This document shows positions 35,101 through 46,910 of a stretch of DNA of 64,000 nucleotides, in pieces. The stretch spans positions 744,001-808,000 of the forward strand of contig JAYJMM010000034.1 in NCBI GenBank assembly GCA_037349105.1, given 5' to 3'. The DNA comes from Limnomonas spitsbergensis (Eukaryota > Chlorophyta > Chlorophyceae > Chlamydomonadales). Position numbers and translations under genes: made by a program. The notes under the pieces are model-generated. The model worked only from the letters and a program-made list of their open reading frames with translations. It did no database searches and was not told where the DNA came from. Position 1 is the stretch's first letter, and each line of letters begins with the position of its first letter.

Positions 35101-36660
35101 AAAAAGGAGGGCAAAGGCAGCAGCATTTAGTTGGATGAGGGAAGGAGGGTGGACTTGAGGGAGGGGGGGCGGGGTAGAATAGAGGGTGCTGAGAAACTGG
35201 GTGTAAGGCGCCAATCACCACTCGCTACCTCTCTGGGCAGCAGTAAAACATCGGCAAAGTAAAGCATGGATCTAGACAAAACACTGAAGGAGCTCAGGAG
35301 GCAAGAAGGTCACCATGGCATGTCTCCATGTCAGCGATTCTGCCTGAAGGTGAAATCTGGAGATGTGAGAGGAAGGAAACGTGATCAGCCCTCTGACTGA
35401 GATAGTTGTGATGAGCTGCCTCCCCCTGGAGTGGCTATATAGGATAAACGGGCTCTCCCTGTGGTAATTAAGTAGTCGAGTTCAGCTGTCTTGCACTGGG
35501 ATCAATGTGCGTGATCAACCCTGTCTCTGAAAGAGGGCTGATCAGTGAATCTGCCCCTTCATGGTATTCGAACTTCAAATCCCCATTCGGCCATCCTCAC
35601 CGAGAAGGCCACAGCGGTTCGTGGGTTTGCATCTTCGGTGCCGGAGTAGTTGAGGTATGTGTTGACAGTGGTGTCCCAATTGACAGAGACACCTAGGCCG
35701 GCCTCATTCAGGCCCTCAGTCAAGGTGAACACACACTCCACAGACTGGGCCAAGTTACAGATCTGCAGCGGGACACGGCCAGGGTCAGAGAACCTATCAA
35801 GGGGAGACGTGTGCTAGGTCGAGTCGCAGTAAACCCAGACCATGACTTAATGTGAGTGCGCCATGCCACCGATAAGCCATGCGTCCTGGGTTCATAAGTG
35901 ACAATCCAATCTCTCACCACATCGTTGAATCCCGGCATGACCAGCATCCCAGCAAACCCATATCTGCAAAAGGCACATTCGTTGATTTACAGTATCGTTA
36001 TGCAGAGATTCCTGCCATAAGCTGTAGCGACCAGAATCATTAAGATAGATCATTGCACAGCGTAACTCACTTCAGCTTGAATGGAGTGAATGAGCATCCA
36101 GGCTGGCAGATTGGTGCAAAAGGCAGGTATGTCTTTTGGGGCACCCATACAGCTTCCTGAAGTGTAGACCAGGCTGCGGTCAGTATCATAGAACCAGGGC
36201 ACTTAGGGCAGTATCAGAGGCCTTCGGCAGGTTCTGTGTTTCTTGCAGCTAGCGTGCAGCAACAATAGATCTCTGGCCATACCGGTTACCGGTAGTCAGT
36301 CGGTAACCCACCGTCCTGAAATCAGAGTCGTAATCCTGCAGCACGTGACTGAAAAGTTGCAGCCATTTTGTATCACATGATGTAGGAAAGACATAGTTAT
36401 GTGTCTCGGGTCATACACACTCTTGAAGATATGTGAGAAATTGATTCAAAGCGGCATATTCCGGGTCGCTTCACGACTGCATCACATCTTCCATTTGATG
36501 TCTAGTTAAAAGCTTAACTCACCATAGTACGACCATGTGCTGTGATTGCGCCTGGCTGCCCGGACGTGTTAAGGAGGATAGCAGAGCAGGCATGTGTTCC
36601 GTGCTGGCCGACGGACAATAATACGAAGACCATTGAGAACAACAATTTAGCCTGAATCAT
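32130..36660 (-). CDS. Secreted choloylglycine-hydrolase-family (linear amide C-N hydrolase) enzyme
   Basis: Eleven exons join in perfect phase: 36660-36523, 36156-36071, 35963-35918, 35762-35601, 35039-34968, 34803-34549, 34256-34173, 33824-33752, 33397-33255, 32674-32528, 32249-32130. They encode about 442 residues. The protein starts with a signal peptide (KLLFSMVFVLLSVGQHGTHA), and the next residue is Cys25, the expected N-terminal nucleophile of this Ntn-hydrolase family. Family landmarks follow: AHGRTM-E (the usual Arg and acidic residue), GLNEAGLGVSVNWD, FLLGSFATVQEVK, SLHFSVVDAEGNAIVIEF, GILTNQPQF, LPGDFSPIGRFQRMALLNQA and TQWTVLRDHTHKTLYF. Bile-salt hydrolases, penicillin V acylases and animal NAAA/acid ceramidase relatives cleave linear amides; the algal substrate is unknown. 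The acid of the GR-x-x-D motif is Glu here. The terminal exon after 32130 is unresolved. One candidate, about 31494-31402, ends in a hydrophobic segment (ALSAIGAAVVIVLGCG) but does not match in phase. Confidence 0.88.
32690..33143 (+). repeat. About 50-bp minisatellite in an amidase intron
   Basis: About nine head-to-tail units of roughly 50 bp (GGTCAGGATAAAAGCATC, then CATGAGAGGGGGAGGG and GGGAGGGTTG) lie in the intron between the exons at 33255 and 32674. Long frames across it are low-complexity artefacts. Confidence 0.92.
34020..34070 (-). repeat. Dispersed short repeat (family DR)
   Basis: The reverse complement reads GGACTAAGCAGCAGGGCTTG, matching the core of the family at 63640-63805. 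It lies in an intron of the amidase gene and is the only clearly inverted member seen. Confidence 0.5.
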
Positions 36661-36835
36661 GTTGCCTTTATTTAATGTAGGGAGCGTTGCATGGAGAGTG
36701 AGAGTAATAGATATTGTCAGATTGTATGCCTCGGTTGCAACACCCGCGCACGGCAGTCCACACTTTAGTTCATACAAGAAGCCGCAGCACGACCGTCGAT
36801 CATTCGTCTCCGGAGGGGCTGGAATTTTTCCATCA
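36661..36835. promoter_or_regulatory. Short divergent promoter region
   Basis: Only 175 bp separate the ATG of the minus-strand amidase (36660) from the ATG of the plus-strand exonuclease-like gene (36836). If both starts are right, the two genes share a bidirectional promoter and have very short 5' UTRs. I see no clear TATA box. Confidence 0.45.
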
Positions 36836-38069
36836 ATGACGCAGTCAGACAGCCTTGTTGCTCTGATATCGAGGGTGATATGGACTGCCGATGATGCAGA
36901 GACGCAGCTCACACGCGCTGTTGCTTCCCACTTGGCTCAGCTGCCGCCTTCAGCGAACGCAACAGCGAGTACGAGCCAAGTCGGAAATGCGCTCAACGCA
37001 TTGCCATTGTGGGCCAAATGGAAGAAGCAGTCGGGCAAGAATCTACAGCACCTTCTTAACGCCGACAAGACGAAGCTGATCACCGTTGTGGACCTTGGCA
37101 AGGAAAAGGGTGTCCAGCTGCATGGGCAGTTTGCAGACATTGCCCTGTCAATGCTGCACGATGCATGCGAGTCTGCATGGAGGCCATCGCGTCAGCCCTC
37201 TGCCTGGGCCAAGTGTGAGCTAGCGCGCTGGCTGGTGCGGCAGCAGCACTGCCACCAGGACAGCGTGACCCTTTTCAGGTGGATCTAAGAACAACGCAGC
37301 AAATACAAATATCACATGATAATGCCTGTTCGTCACTCGGGCATTTGTCCTCAGAATTCAAGCCTTCCTGGGAATCCATGTGCCATGGCATGCATGCCCA
37401 GTGCGCCCTTTTGATGCGCATTCGAACGTGCTCAGCATGCTAGAATATTCCGGGGAAAGATCAACTTCAATACCAACATAGCCTGGCATATGAGTCTCCT
37501 GACGCATGTTGACCCCCTGATGCCGTCTGTCAGGTGCTCTGTGCTCGAGGCCCAAATACACCTGAGGTCAGAATGGACAACCCAGCAGCTATACGACCCC
37601 GGCGAGCCTGCATTCAGCACATTCTCCAAGCTACTGGAGGGCGAGCCCCTCTTCAAGTGCGTGATTGCTACGCTTAGGGGGGCCCTTGTATTGTTGTGTG
37701 TGCACCAGCCAGTGGCCAGAGTAGCCGCTGCCCCAGAGACATATACTGCAACATGCTTTCGGCGCTCCTGGGCGACGTGCATCAGTCCTGGATACCTCCA
37801 AGCATAAAGAGATTACATTTCAGCCAGGCTGGGGCTTCTAGCAGTGTGATGTACCTTGGATCTAACAAAGATGTTACTGCTGTGTCTGTTCTGTTTTCAA
37901 GCTGGGGCTTCCAATTATGTCACGTGTTTGAGAACTAATGAAGCAGCTGCCTCTGCTTCTGTGTCTGTGTCTGTGCTGATTGCAGACTGGGGCGGTGGGG
38001 CCTCAGGTTATATCGTGTGCTTGGGAAGTCATAAGGATCTGCTGCTGCTGTTATTGCTGTTGTTGCTGC

Positions 38070-38102
<33 letters not shown>

Positions 38103-41100
38103 AGGCTCCTCTCTTTATATACTTATATTGTGTGCTTGGGAACTCATAAAGTAGCTGCGTCTGTCGTTGTTACTGCTGCTGCTGCTGTTCCTTCTACTAT
38201 GCCTGTACTTATTACAGGCGGATGCCTCTGCTTATGTCGATTGTTTTGGACCTACTTCAGCTGCTGCTACTGTTGTGTCGGTGCTGTGTTCAGACTGTGG
38301 CCCAGTGCTGCTGAAGATGCCTCAACTCATGTGACCCTGGATGTGATGGGGCTCATGGCCAGGCTAAGCGAGAAGAACAGCAAGTGAGTCTACAGTGGCA
38401 CCTGGTCCACCTGACTAGGCCATGAGGGGGGGGGGGGCTGACCAGGCTGTGTGTGTGGGGGGGGAGGCTGATCAGGCCATGAGGGGGGGGTGGCTGACCA
38501 GGCTGTGTGTGGGGGGGGGAAGGCTGATCAGGCCATGAGGAGGGGGGGGGCTGACCGGGCTGTGTGGGGGGGGGGAAGGCTGATAAGGCCATGATGGGGG
38601 GGGCTGACCGGGCTGTGTAGGGGGGGGAAGGCTGATCAGGCCATGAGGGGGGAGGGCTGACCGGGCTGTGTAGGGGGGGGAAGGCTGATCAGGCCATGAG
38701 GGGGGGGGAGGGCTGATCAGGCCATGAGGGGGGGAGGGCTGATCAGGCCATGAGGAGGGGGAGGGCTGATCAGGCCATGAGGGGGGGAGGGCTGATCAGG
38801 CCATGAGGGGGGGGGGCCTGACCGGGCTGTGTGTGGGGGGGGAAGGCTGATAAGGCCATGAGGGGGGGGGGCTGACCGGGCTGTGTAGGGGGGGGAAGGC
38901 TGATCAGGCCATGAGGGGGGAGGGCTGACCGGGCTGTGTAGGGGGGGGAAGGCTGATCAGGCCATGAGGGGGGGGGGGGCCTGACCGGGCTGTGTAGGGG
39001 GGGGAAGAGTGATCTAGCCATGAGGAGGGGGAGGGCTGATCAGGCCATGAGGGGGGGAGGGCTGATCAGGCCAGGCGGGGGGGGAGGGCTGATCAGGCCA
39101 TGAGGGGGGGGGAGGGCTGATCAGGTCATGAAGGGGGGGCAGGGCTGATCAGGCCATGAGGGGGAGAGGGCTGATCAGGCCATGCGGGGGGGGAGGGCTG
39201 ATCAGGCCATGAGGGGGGGAGGGCTGATCAGGCCATGAGGAGGGGGAGGGCTGATCAGGCCATAAGGGGGGGGAGGGCTGATCAGGCTATGAGGGGGGGA
39301 AGGGCTGATCAGGCCATGAGGGGGGGAAGGGCTGATCAGGCCATGAGGAGGGGGAGGGCTGATCAGGCCATGAGGGGGGGGGAGGGCTGATCAGGCCATG
39401 AGGGGGGGAGGGCGGATCAGGCTATGAGGGGGGGGAGGGCGGATCAGGCCATAAGGGGGGAGGGCTAATCAGGCCATGCGGGGGGGGAGGGCTGATCAGG
39501 CCATGAGGGGGGGAGGGCTGATCAGGCCATGCGGGGGGGAAGGGAGGGGGGGGAGGGCGGATCAGGCCATGCGGGGGGGGAGGGCTGACAAGGCTGTTTT
39601 GGGGGGGGGGGGGGGCTCTGTTCCGTGAGTAGTGTGTGCAATCACACACAGAATTGCAGATATCCACTTTGCTGCCTGCACCCAGACCGCATGGAATGGA
39701 ACTTCTGCCCCTTTATCTATCTGTACTCGAACAACCACCCTCCTGATTTGATGCCGGCGGGGCCATGCCCATGTCACCATGATGTCTTCCTGTTGAATCA
39801 GGGTAAAAAGGGTGGGAGGTGGGAGGCTGGCAGTTTAATTCTGGTGGGATGGGATGAAACCTCACACCTGATGGGATGAAACCTCACACCTGATGGGATG
39901 AAACCTCACACCTGATGGGATGAAACCTCACACCTGATGGGATGAAACCTCACACCTGATGGGATGAAACCTCACACCTGATGGGATGAGGATGTCAGCA
40001 TCCAGGCACACCTCGTGATGCCGCAAACTGAATCAATCGATCCAAATGGCACCACTTCTGATCACACTAGCTCCTACCACACACCGCACCACCTCCCATC
40101 ATACCACCTCCCATCAAACTGCCTCGCATAGCACCACCTACCACCTCACAGCCCTGCACCGCACCGTTTCCCACCGTACCGCCTCCCATTGTACTGCCCC
40201 CATTGTGCCGCCTCCCATCGTACGGCATCTCATTGCACCGCCTCCCATTGCACCGCCCACCATCTCACAACCACTCCACCTCTCACCGTGCTGCTCCTCA
40301 GGGACACGATTAAGTCCCAGCCGCTGTCACAGGCGTGCTCGCTTCCGCCGCCCGAGCGCAAGGAGCAGCGCTCCGCAGCGGCCGTCAACGCGCTCAAGCC
40401 CAGCGATCTGGCCATGGCGGCAACGCGGCTGCAGCAAGCAGATGCGGACGGGCAGCGACAAGTAGGTTTGTTCAGGGGGCCCCCCGTGCCTTTCCATAGC
40501 TCCTCTTTGTCCCTCCCGTCCCTCTGTCTCGGCAGTTTGCCATTTCAGTTCCTATAAATATTAACAACAAGAAGAAGGCTACATTGTTATTTACTTGTTG
40601 TGCGTGTGTAGACTAGGCTACCTTAGGGGGAGAGGCCCTCACTGGGTCACTGATAGGACCATAGGATATGACCTGCGGCCGATGGCCCAAAAAGCAGGGC
40701 ACGCTGCGACAGGTCGCCCCAGTCGCAGGCCGGGATGCAGCCGAGGTGCAGCTGAATTATGCTGAAAGACTCCTGGCAAACTGTGGGCGGAATGATCGCG
40801 GCTGAGAGCTCTGGCCCCTTCTGCAGCTCAAACGCACTGTGTGAAGCGAGGCTAAATTAGTAACGAGCTCCCTTTGTGCATTGTCGTGTCAGCTGGCCCT
40901 TGAGCCATGCAAGCTTTTCTCATCTCCTAACCTGGGCCACATGCATCCTCTGGCACTCTGCTGCCATGTCCCCTCGACGAACCCGCTGATCTGTCTACGG
41001 TAGTGCCCACCTGCTTGTCTGCCTCCCCACACATCTGCGTACCGCTCATCTGCCTCTGGCTGATTGGCCTCCCCACTTTTCTGTCTCTCCGCTGATCTGC

Positions 41101-44100
41101 CTCTCTAGTCTCTACTCATCTGTCTCCCCACTCATCTACCTCTCCACTCATGTGCCTCTCCACTCGTCTACCTCTCCGCTGATTTGTCTCCCCACTCATC
41201 TGTGTCTCTATCAGATTGTTGCTGCCATCGGCCTAGAGGCGCTGCTGGGCCTGGCCTCCATGGCGTTCCCCGCTGCCGGCAGCCGCGAGTCGTTTGTGAG
41301 GGGAGAGGTCTGCAGGGTGAGCACCAGTTGGATCTCTGGCAGCAGCAGCAGCAGCAGCCCTTTTTGCCCATGACTGCTGGGGGATATTGGGAGGGTCTGA
41401 TCCCTATCTGGTTAGGGGGGGATTTAATTTAGAATGCGATTGTGAGAGGATTTGATCCTTAAATCCGAGTAGATCCGAGTTTGGGAGGATTTTATTCCTG
41501 GATCCACGGTGAGAAGCCAGCCGTGAGATCTCGGTGATAGAGTTCCACCGGCCAGCCAGCAACCACTGGGTCCGGCCAAATTTCTTTAGGAGATCTTGAG
41601 AGATCTTGATCTGGTTTTGTTGTCCACGAATCCCTTTCTGCCGACTGCTCTGCATGATGATTGGTGACCTGTGTATGTTTGATAGAGACAAGCCTGATAT
41701 CTGATTCCCTGGTGCATGTGGTGCTGACCTTGCGGCAGATTTGCATTTTCGAGGCGTTCAAAGAAGATGATTTTCCCTTGTCCTCCGCTTTCTCAACGGC
41801 GGTATCACGAGCAGGTGGGCGGTGGTTTGACATCCATGTTTTGGAACTCATGTGCACGCATGCCCGGTTGCGCCACACTGCCAGGTCATGTTCATACTCT
41901 CATCACGGTGACATGTGATCCTGGCATGCTCTCTCTCGTGTGCCGCTATGGCACTGCCACGTCCGGTTCCCTGATCTGTTGTTTTAGAGTGGAGATCTGT
42001 TATTTTGGTGTGGAGATCTGATCCCTGAAAATGAAGTGCATCGTAGATTTTAAGTGCGAAATAAAAGGGGAATCTGGGTTTTGCCTATGAGTGGAATGCG
42101 AGTTTTGGTACGTAGATATTGAAAATGAGATTTCGACATGAAAATAGTCAGAAGCGGTTTTTTAATTGGAGGAAAGCCAGGCATGATGAGTCGAAACTAG
42201 GGATGTAAAAACCAATGCGACCAGTAAGATTTTCAAAACGGAAGCTAACATAAGCACAAAAAGGCGGCAGTGTCTGCAGTTTAAAAGGTGCATGGACAAG
42301 CTGATTCCGACTGAGCATCTGGCGTTGGGTCCATGCAATCCCCGTCCCTGCTCCCGCCCCGTGATTTCCGCCCCCCCCCCCAGCGGATCTCTATCTCCAT
42401 GGACTGTGAGGGTTGGCACCCACTACCCCCACATACTCTTCATCCATGGGAATCTTCACATGGTCTTTGAGGGGACGAAGCCCCTCGGGCCTTGAACTAC
42501 ACCTGTGACAGCGACAACGCATGCCTGGCTATGACTAAATTTGGTCCTTGCCACGCGTCCCCCAGGCAGCTGGATGCGAGGCGCGTGGTCGAACCAGAGC
42601 GTTTTTGCCACCTCGAGCGTGCCCTTTGAGTCGCTGCCCGACCTGCTGTGGGACCAAGCTTGCTTCACCAAGGCCCGCGGCGGGAAGTCTGTGGTCCTGG
42701 ACCTGACCCACCTCATCCAACGGGCGCTCACCATGCAGGGCTCCGCTGCAGCCGCCGCCGCAGGTCAGACCGGGGCTCCTCTAGCAGCCTCTGTAGGCAA
42801 AGCAACCTCGGCCTCTGCCCCGCCCCCGCGCCTAGCTTCAGCTTCTGTCTCCCACCCGCCGGGGATCGGGGCCCCTGCGCCCCCCGTGGCGCCTCCCCCT
42901 CAGCCCGCGGTGCCCGTCCCTCCTGCAGCTACGGGCAAGAGCAAGAAGAACAAGGGGGGGCACAAGGAGGGAACGAACAAGGCCGAATCCATTCCCAGCA
43001 ATCCCTCGCAAGCAAACAACGGCAGCACGGCGGGAAGAGCCGTCCCCGCCGAGAGCGCCCCCCCAGCTAACTCCCCCGCTGCCCCTCCTGCTCCACCCCT
43101 TGCAACTCCCTTGCTGGCAGCAGCTGCAGGGAGCAAGGCTGGAGGCTCCAACGTGAATGCGCCCCCCATTGCGCCGTACAGACCCCTGAATCGGGGTCAG
43201 ATCCCCGCGGATCCAAAGCCTCCGGTGCCCGCCCCAGCGCTCGCTTCTGCCCCTTTGCCCGCCTCTGGTGCCTCTTCCTCCTTGGACGGCGCCGCCCCCT
43301 CAGCACCACCGACCGCAACACCTTCAGGGTGCCCAGACGCCGTCGCAGGCAAGGCTCCCACAGAGGAGGCCGACACGGCGGCGGCGGCGGAGGTCAAGAC
43401 GCCCGGCGGAACGGACGCTGCTGCGAGGACCGTGTACCGCCCTCCGCACCTCAACCGCCACGGGGCATCTGCCAGTATGGGCGAGACGATGCCGCCGGCC
43501 CCTGTCCCCATTGTCTACCCTCTGGGCACCCCCATGCCGAGCACCTCGCCGCAGTCCCTCCCCCGGCATCACAGCCTCGGATCCGTGCTGACCGGTCAGT
43601 ACACGCCGCCTCAGCGCCAGCAGCAGCAACAGTCGAGGCATGCCCCCTCTGCTGCTGCTGCTGCCGCTGGGGGCGTCCCGTGCCCGTGCGTGTTCATCAA
43701 CGCACCGGGCCAGCCGTACGACGCGATGCTGGCGCACCTGAGCCTCTGCCAGGAGTTCTCGTTGCTGCTGCGCTCTGCTGAGGGCGGGGTGGTGGGAAGC
43801 TACTCGCCAGGTAGGCCACGTCTTTGCCGGGCAGCGCAACTGGGCGCTGTGCAGGAACGAAGCAGCCTGCTTTAAGAGGCCGCCTTGGCCCTCCACCAAG
43901 AATTAAATTTGCAATTCCGATTTTTCTCTAAAGCGCGAGGCGGGCCTCTCCTCACTGAAATAACCTTTTAGACGCCCAAATAATCGGGGCCATGCGGTGC
44001 TGCGAAACATCTGGGGCGTGTGGCGATAGAGTCCTGGTATTGTATTTTGCCGCTGGTCAATGTCGCTGGTCATAGAAGGAGAGCTGAGACCCGGAGGTGC

Positions 44101-45471
44101 CTTAGGCTTCCGCATGTGGGCACGCTGCGAGCTTGCTTCCCCTCTCTGGTTCCGCTTGAAGGCCGGAGGCACCTATTGACCGCTGGCCGCCTTCCTTTCC
44201 ATTCCCTGCCCCAGGCCTACCCGGCGCGCCCCCCAGCCCCGCTGCGCTCAACCCCGTCGTGGCATGCATTCACGCGCCCGAGTCCACCTTCGCCGCCATG
44301 CGAGTGCCAGCCGCCACTTACGTCGTGGACCTGCAGCCCTGCGTGGTCAGCGGCGAGGCCTACACGCAGGAGGTGCTGCCGGCTTATAGCCTCATGAAGG
44401 GGCTGCTAGGCCACCTGGAGGACCCCAGCCGCCGTAAGGTGGTCATGGGTTGCGTCAAGGTACAGAAAGGGAGGGAGATGGATCCAGGGGGGGATCCACG
44501 CCAAGGTACGGAAAGGGAGGGAGATGGATCAGCACTTAAGTACGGAAAGGGACGGAAAGGGAAGGAGATGGATCCAGGGGGGGATCCACGCCAAGGTACG
44601 GAAAGGGAGGTGGATCAGGGCTGAAGTACGCCAAGGTACGGAAAGGGAGGGAGGTGGATCCGCTAGGGTTGGGGAGGAGGACAAAACATGGAGGAGGGGG
44701 GGGGACATGAATCAGGAAAGTGGAAGGGGAGCTGGATAAGTTAAGAAAGGAGACATGGGGATGCAGCAGCAAAGTGTATCGCAGGGGATGTTTTGTGTTG
44801 AGATACGAGTGTGGGCAGCTACCGTTGGATAATTTGACCTTCGCGCCCCTTGTTGGTGACCTGGCCCTTTCCTGTGACCTGGCAGGTTCGCCTCGCGCTG
44901 CAGCAGCTGTGTGGCATCTCCCTGCGTGGCGCCCTGGACATCCAGCAGGCGCACACCGTCCTGGCCGCAGCCGCGGCTTGCCGGGACCTGCAGGCGGGTC
45001 TTGCGGGCGGCCCTGAGGGCGGAGGCAGCGGCAGCAGCGCCGGGCACCTGCGCTCCATCGACTTTGTCAACCGTCCGCACCCCGCCGACCGCGACCCTTT
45101 CCCGCAGTTGTTGATGCGGACCGGCATCTCACCGCCCTCGACGGCTGCGGCGGCGCGCGGCCTGCTCACGCAGAACAAAAAGTGGGTTTTATGCGTTTAT
45201 GCCGCGCCATCCTCCGCCTGTCTGAGAACGCCTGTCAAAACCCTACTCCACTTGTGAATTTCTTCTGTCGATCTGAGACGCTGTCCGTTTGTTGTTGCGC
45301 AGTGCGTGGCTGGGGCGTCCGCTGCCTCAGCAGCTGCTGGATCATGTCGCGGCCGAGGCAGTGGCTTTGGCGGCGCTGGGTCAACGGATCCAAGCGGAGC
45401 TGTGGAGTGAGGGGGCGCTCGGGCCACTGGATGTGGCACGCGCTGAGGTGGCACAGTGGCTGCAGGCATAG
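36836..45471 (+). CDS. Large protein with degenerate EXD1/Egalitarian-like 3'-5' exonuclease domain
   Basis: Supported exons: 36836-37278, about 37355-37470 and 37516-37650 (boundaries unsure), 38294-38383, 40302-40461, 41215-41316, 41739-41814, 42566-43810, 44215-44459, 44886-45181, 45303-45471. Phases agree from 38294 onward. The first part has helical segments (KNLQHLLNADK; STFSKLLEGEPLF) weakly like OST-HTH/LOTUS winged helices. Exon 42566-43810 is a Pro/Ala/Ser-rich linker of about 400 residues ending in PCPCVFINAPGQPYDAMLAH. The last three exons resemble the DEDDy fold of EXD1 and Egalitarian: ATYVVDLQP, then LEDPSRRKVVMG, LALQQLCGISLRGALDIQQA, and WLGRPLPQQLLDHVAAEAVA. The catalytic signatures are altered: DxE reads DLQ, the HDxRxD segment reads MGCVKV, and the Tyr/Asp of motif III is replaced by His/Glu. 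It is probably a binding rather than a nuclease module. Function unknown. Confidence 0.6.
38040..38105 (+). repeat. (CTG/TTG)n microsatellite
   Basis: About 20 alternating CTG and TTG triplets in an intron. It is followed by degenerate repeats, about 37820-38290, of the type CTGGGGCTTC ... TGTGCTTGGGAA. Confidence 0.85.
38405..39615 (+). repeat. G-rich 27-35-bp minisatellite, about 40 units
   Basis: More than a kilobase of head-to-tail units of the form GGCTGATCAGGCCATGAGGG plus a run of 6-12 G. The left half also has alternating units with GGGCTGTGTAGGGGGG. Each unit has a TGATCA palindrome and a G-run. It lies in the intron between the exons ending at 38383 and starting at 40302. Confidence 0.95.
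39850..39990 (+). repeat. 22-bp minisatellite
   Basis: About six perfect copies of GATGGGATGAAACCTCACAC plus CT, in the same intron as the G-rich array. Confidence 0.95.
40070..40275 (+). repeat. ACCGCCTCCCAT-type short tandem repeat
   Basis: Degenerate units of about 12-17 bp (CACCGCCTCCCATTG, TACCACCTCCCATCA) run up to the exon starting at 40302. A similar CTCATCTGCCTCTCC array precedes the exon at 41215 (about 41035-41210). Confidence 0.75.
40670..40775 (+). repeat. Dispersed short repeat (family DR)
   Basis: GCGGCCGATGGCCCAAAAAGCAGGG and, further on, GCAGCTGAATTATGCTGAAAG match the order of motifs in the family member at 63640-63805. It is intronic. Confidence 0.5.
44458..44665 (+). repeat. 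About 50-60-bp minisatellite in intron
   Basis: Units contain GTACGGAAAGGGAGGGAG, ATGGATCCAGGGGGGATCC and ACGCCAAG, in about four irregular copies. It begins right at the donor of the exon ending at 44459. Confidence 0.85.
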
Positions 45472-45685
45472 CCGCGTTCAGTGCCAGTCACACCTGACCC
45501 CCTGGGGTATATACCGCAGGGCAGCCACTCCTGGGCTGTAGGGAACTCAACCTTGACTGGCTGGAGGGTTAGGGAGCAGGGTTAGCTACTGCCTATTTAG
45601 CTGTGTCAGGCCCTCGAGGTCGTAGACCGCTATGGAGTTCAAGCGCGGCTTCTGTGGCCTTAATAAACACTGGAGGCTGTGGTGT

Positions 45686-45912
45686 AGGTTTATAACAGCG
45701 CATGCCCCTGGGCCCTGCTGAACGCTGGACCGCGTGGGGTTGGTAGGGAATGACCAGGCTCAATTCCAGGAAACATGCACAGCCAGGACCATGGTGCAGC
45801 CATGCCCCCCTCCTATGTGAAGGGGGCAGGAACATGGAACCGGCGATATAGACAGGGGGAGAGAGAAGATTGTGTGGTGGGTTCGATCCCTCACCCTTAG
45901 GGTGTAGGTGCA
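45686..45912 (-). mobile_element. Interspersed repeat, family B
   Basis: About 225 bp closely matching 54657-54932. Shared blocks include GGGCCCTGCTGAACGCT, CAGCCAGGACCATGGTGCAG, CATGCCCCCCTCCTA and GACAGGGGGAGAGAG. Its left edge, read in reverse, is a retrotransposon-type 3' terminus (AGCGTTCAGCAGGGCCCA). GGTTCGATCCC near 45887 resembles a Pol III B box but is not conserved in the other copy. Confidence 0.65.
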
Positions 45913-46910
45913 AGCCTGTCGGATGGGCCCGGTGGAGAGGATCTTAAACAGATGATGAAGGGGGCCTTCGTGCCAGTCTGGCAAGCAGGACTTCCTAGGG
46001 GGGGATGCAGATTTATTTTGCCGGTATTGTTTCTGTTGAGGGGCCATGGCAGACGATACCAGCATTTTGGTGGCTAGTGTTCAAATGTGAGAGATACCTG
46101 AAAGCGTTTCCTTATCTTCAAGGGACATACATACTCCTTGGCAGCAGAAAATGTTTTGTGTCTGCCTTCTTTCATTTCAAACGCGCTATAGATCTGGTGG
46201 ACAGCGATCCTCTCTGTGTCACAGTTTATTTTGGTTTAAATGTCAAGGCACAATTCAGCTACATCAGCGCCTTCTAGGCGCAGCAACCCATTCTGCTTAG
46301 GCCACCGGCTGTTCTAGCCAGCCAGCCCGTCTTTTTCTGGCCACCCAGAGGAGTTGATTTGGTCAGGGATTAGAGAAGGGGAGCACGAGAGGTAATCTGT
46401 CAAGACATGCTCTTGACCAGGCAAAAGACGAGATTGCGCCTAAAGATAGATGCAATGGCGGGTACGCAGAAGATTATCATACTTTTTAATGGGTTACGGG
46501 AAGTCGGTTTTGCTTCTGACCGCAGGCGAAGTCAGGATGGTGGATGAGGACTGCCGAAAGTCGTGAATGAAAGAAAAAAGGCTGGACCTAGGCATGAGGT
46601 GGACGACCGAAGCCAAGTGCATTGTTTGATTGATCCAGCACATCCAATGGGATGTGACTGAAAAAATTACGACCGTTACGAGGCACATGTCATAGTAATA
46701 CTACGCTCGACACCAACCTGCATGAGCACGCTAGCTACGGTAGTATGTGAGCACGCCCGAGTCCCACACATTGAATCAAAGTTCAGGCCGGCAGACAAAA
46801 TTGTTGCCCCCAGTTGGGCCATTTAACATTCCATCATTTCCAGCAGGCCGACAAGTGGATCGCACCAGCTGAAATGTTGAGCACGTTTCCCCACCGATTC
46901 AAGTTCAAAC
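45913..46910. other. Intergenic, no gene recognised
   Basis: This lies between the end of the exonuclease-like gene and its downstream repeat (left) and the stop of the Gln-rich minus-strand exon (right). Frames are short and featureless. Confidence 0.4.

Noticed and set aside
38353..39780. Pro-rich minus-strand frames in the G-rich array
   Set aside because: They are translations of the minisatellite, interrupted with every change in G-run length.
45875..45900. tRNA-like B box GGTTCGATCCC
   Set aside because: I could not fold a tRNA around it and found no good A box. The second repeat B copy lacks the motif, so a tRNA gene is not supported.
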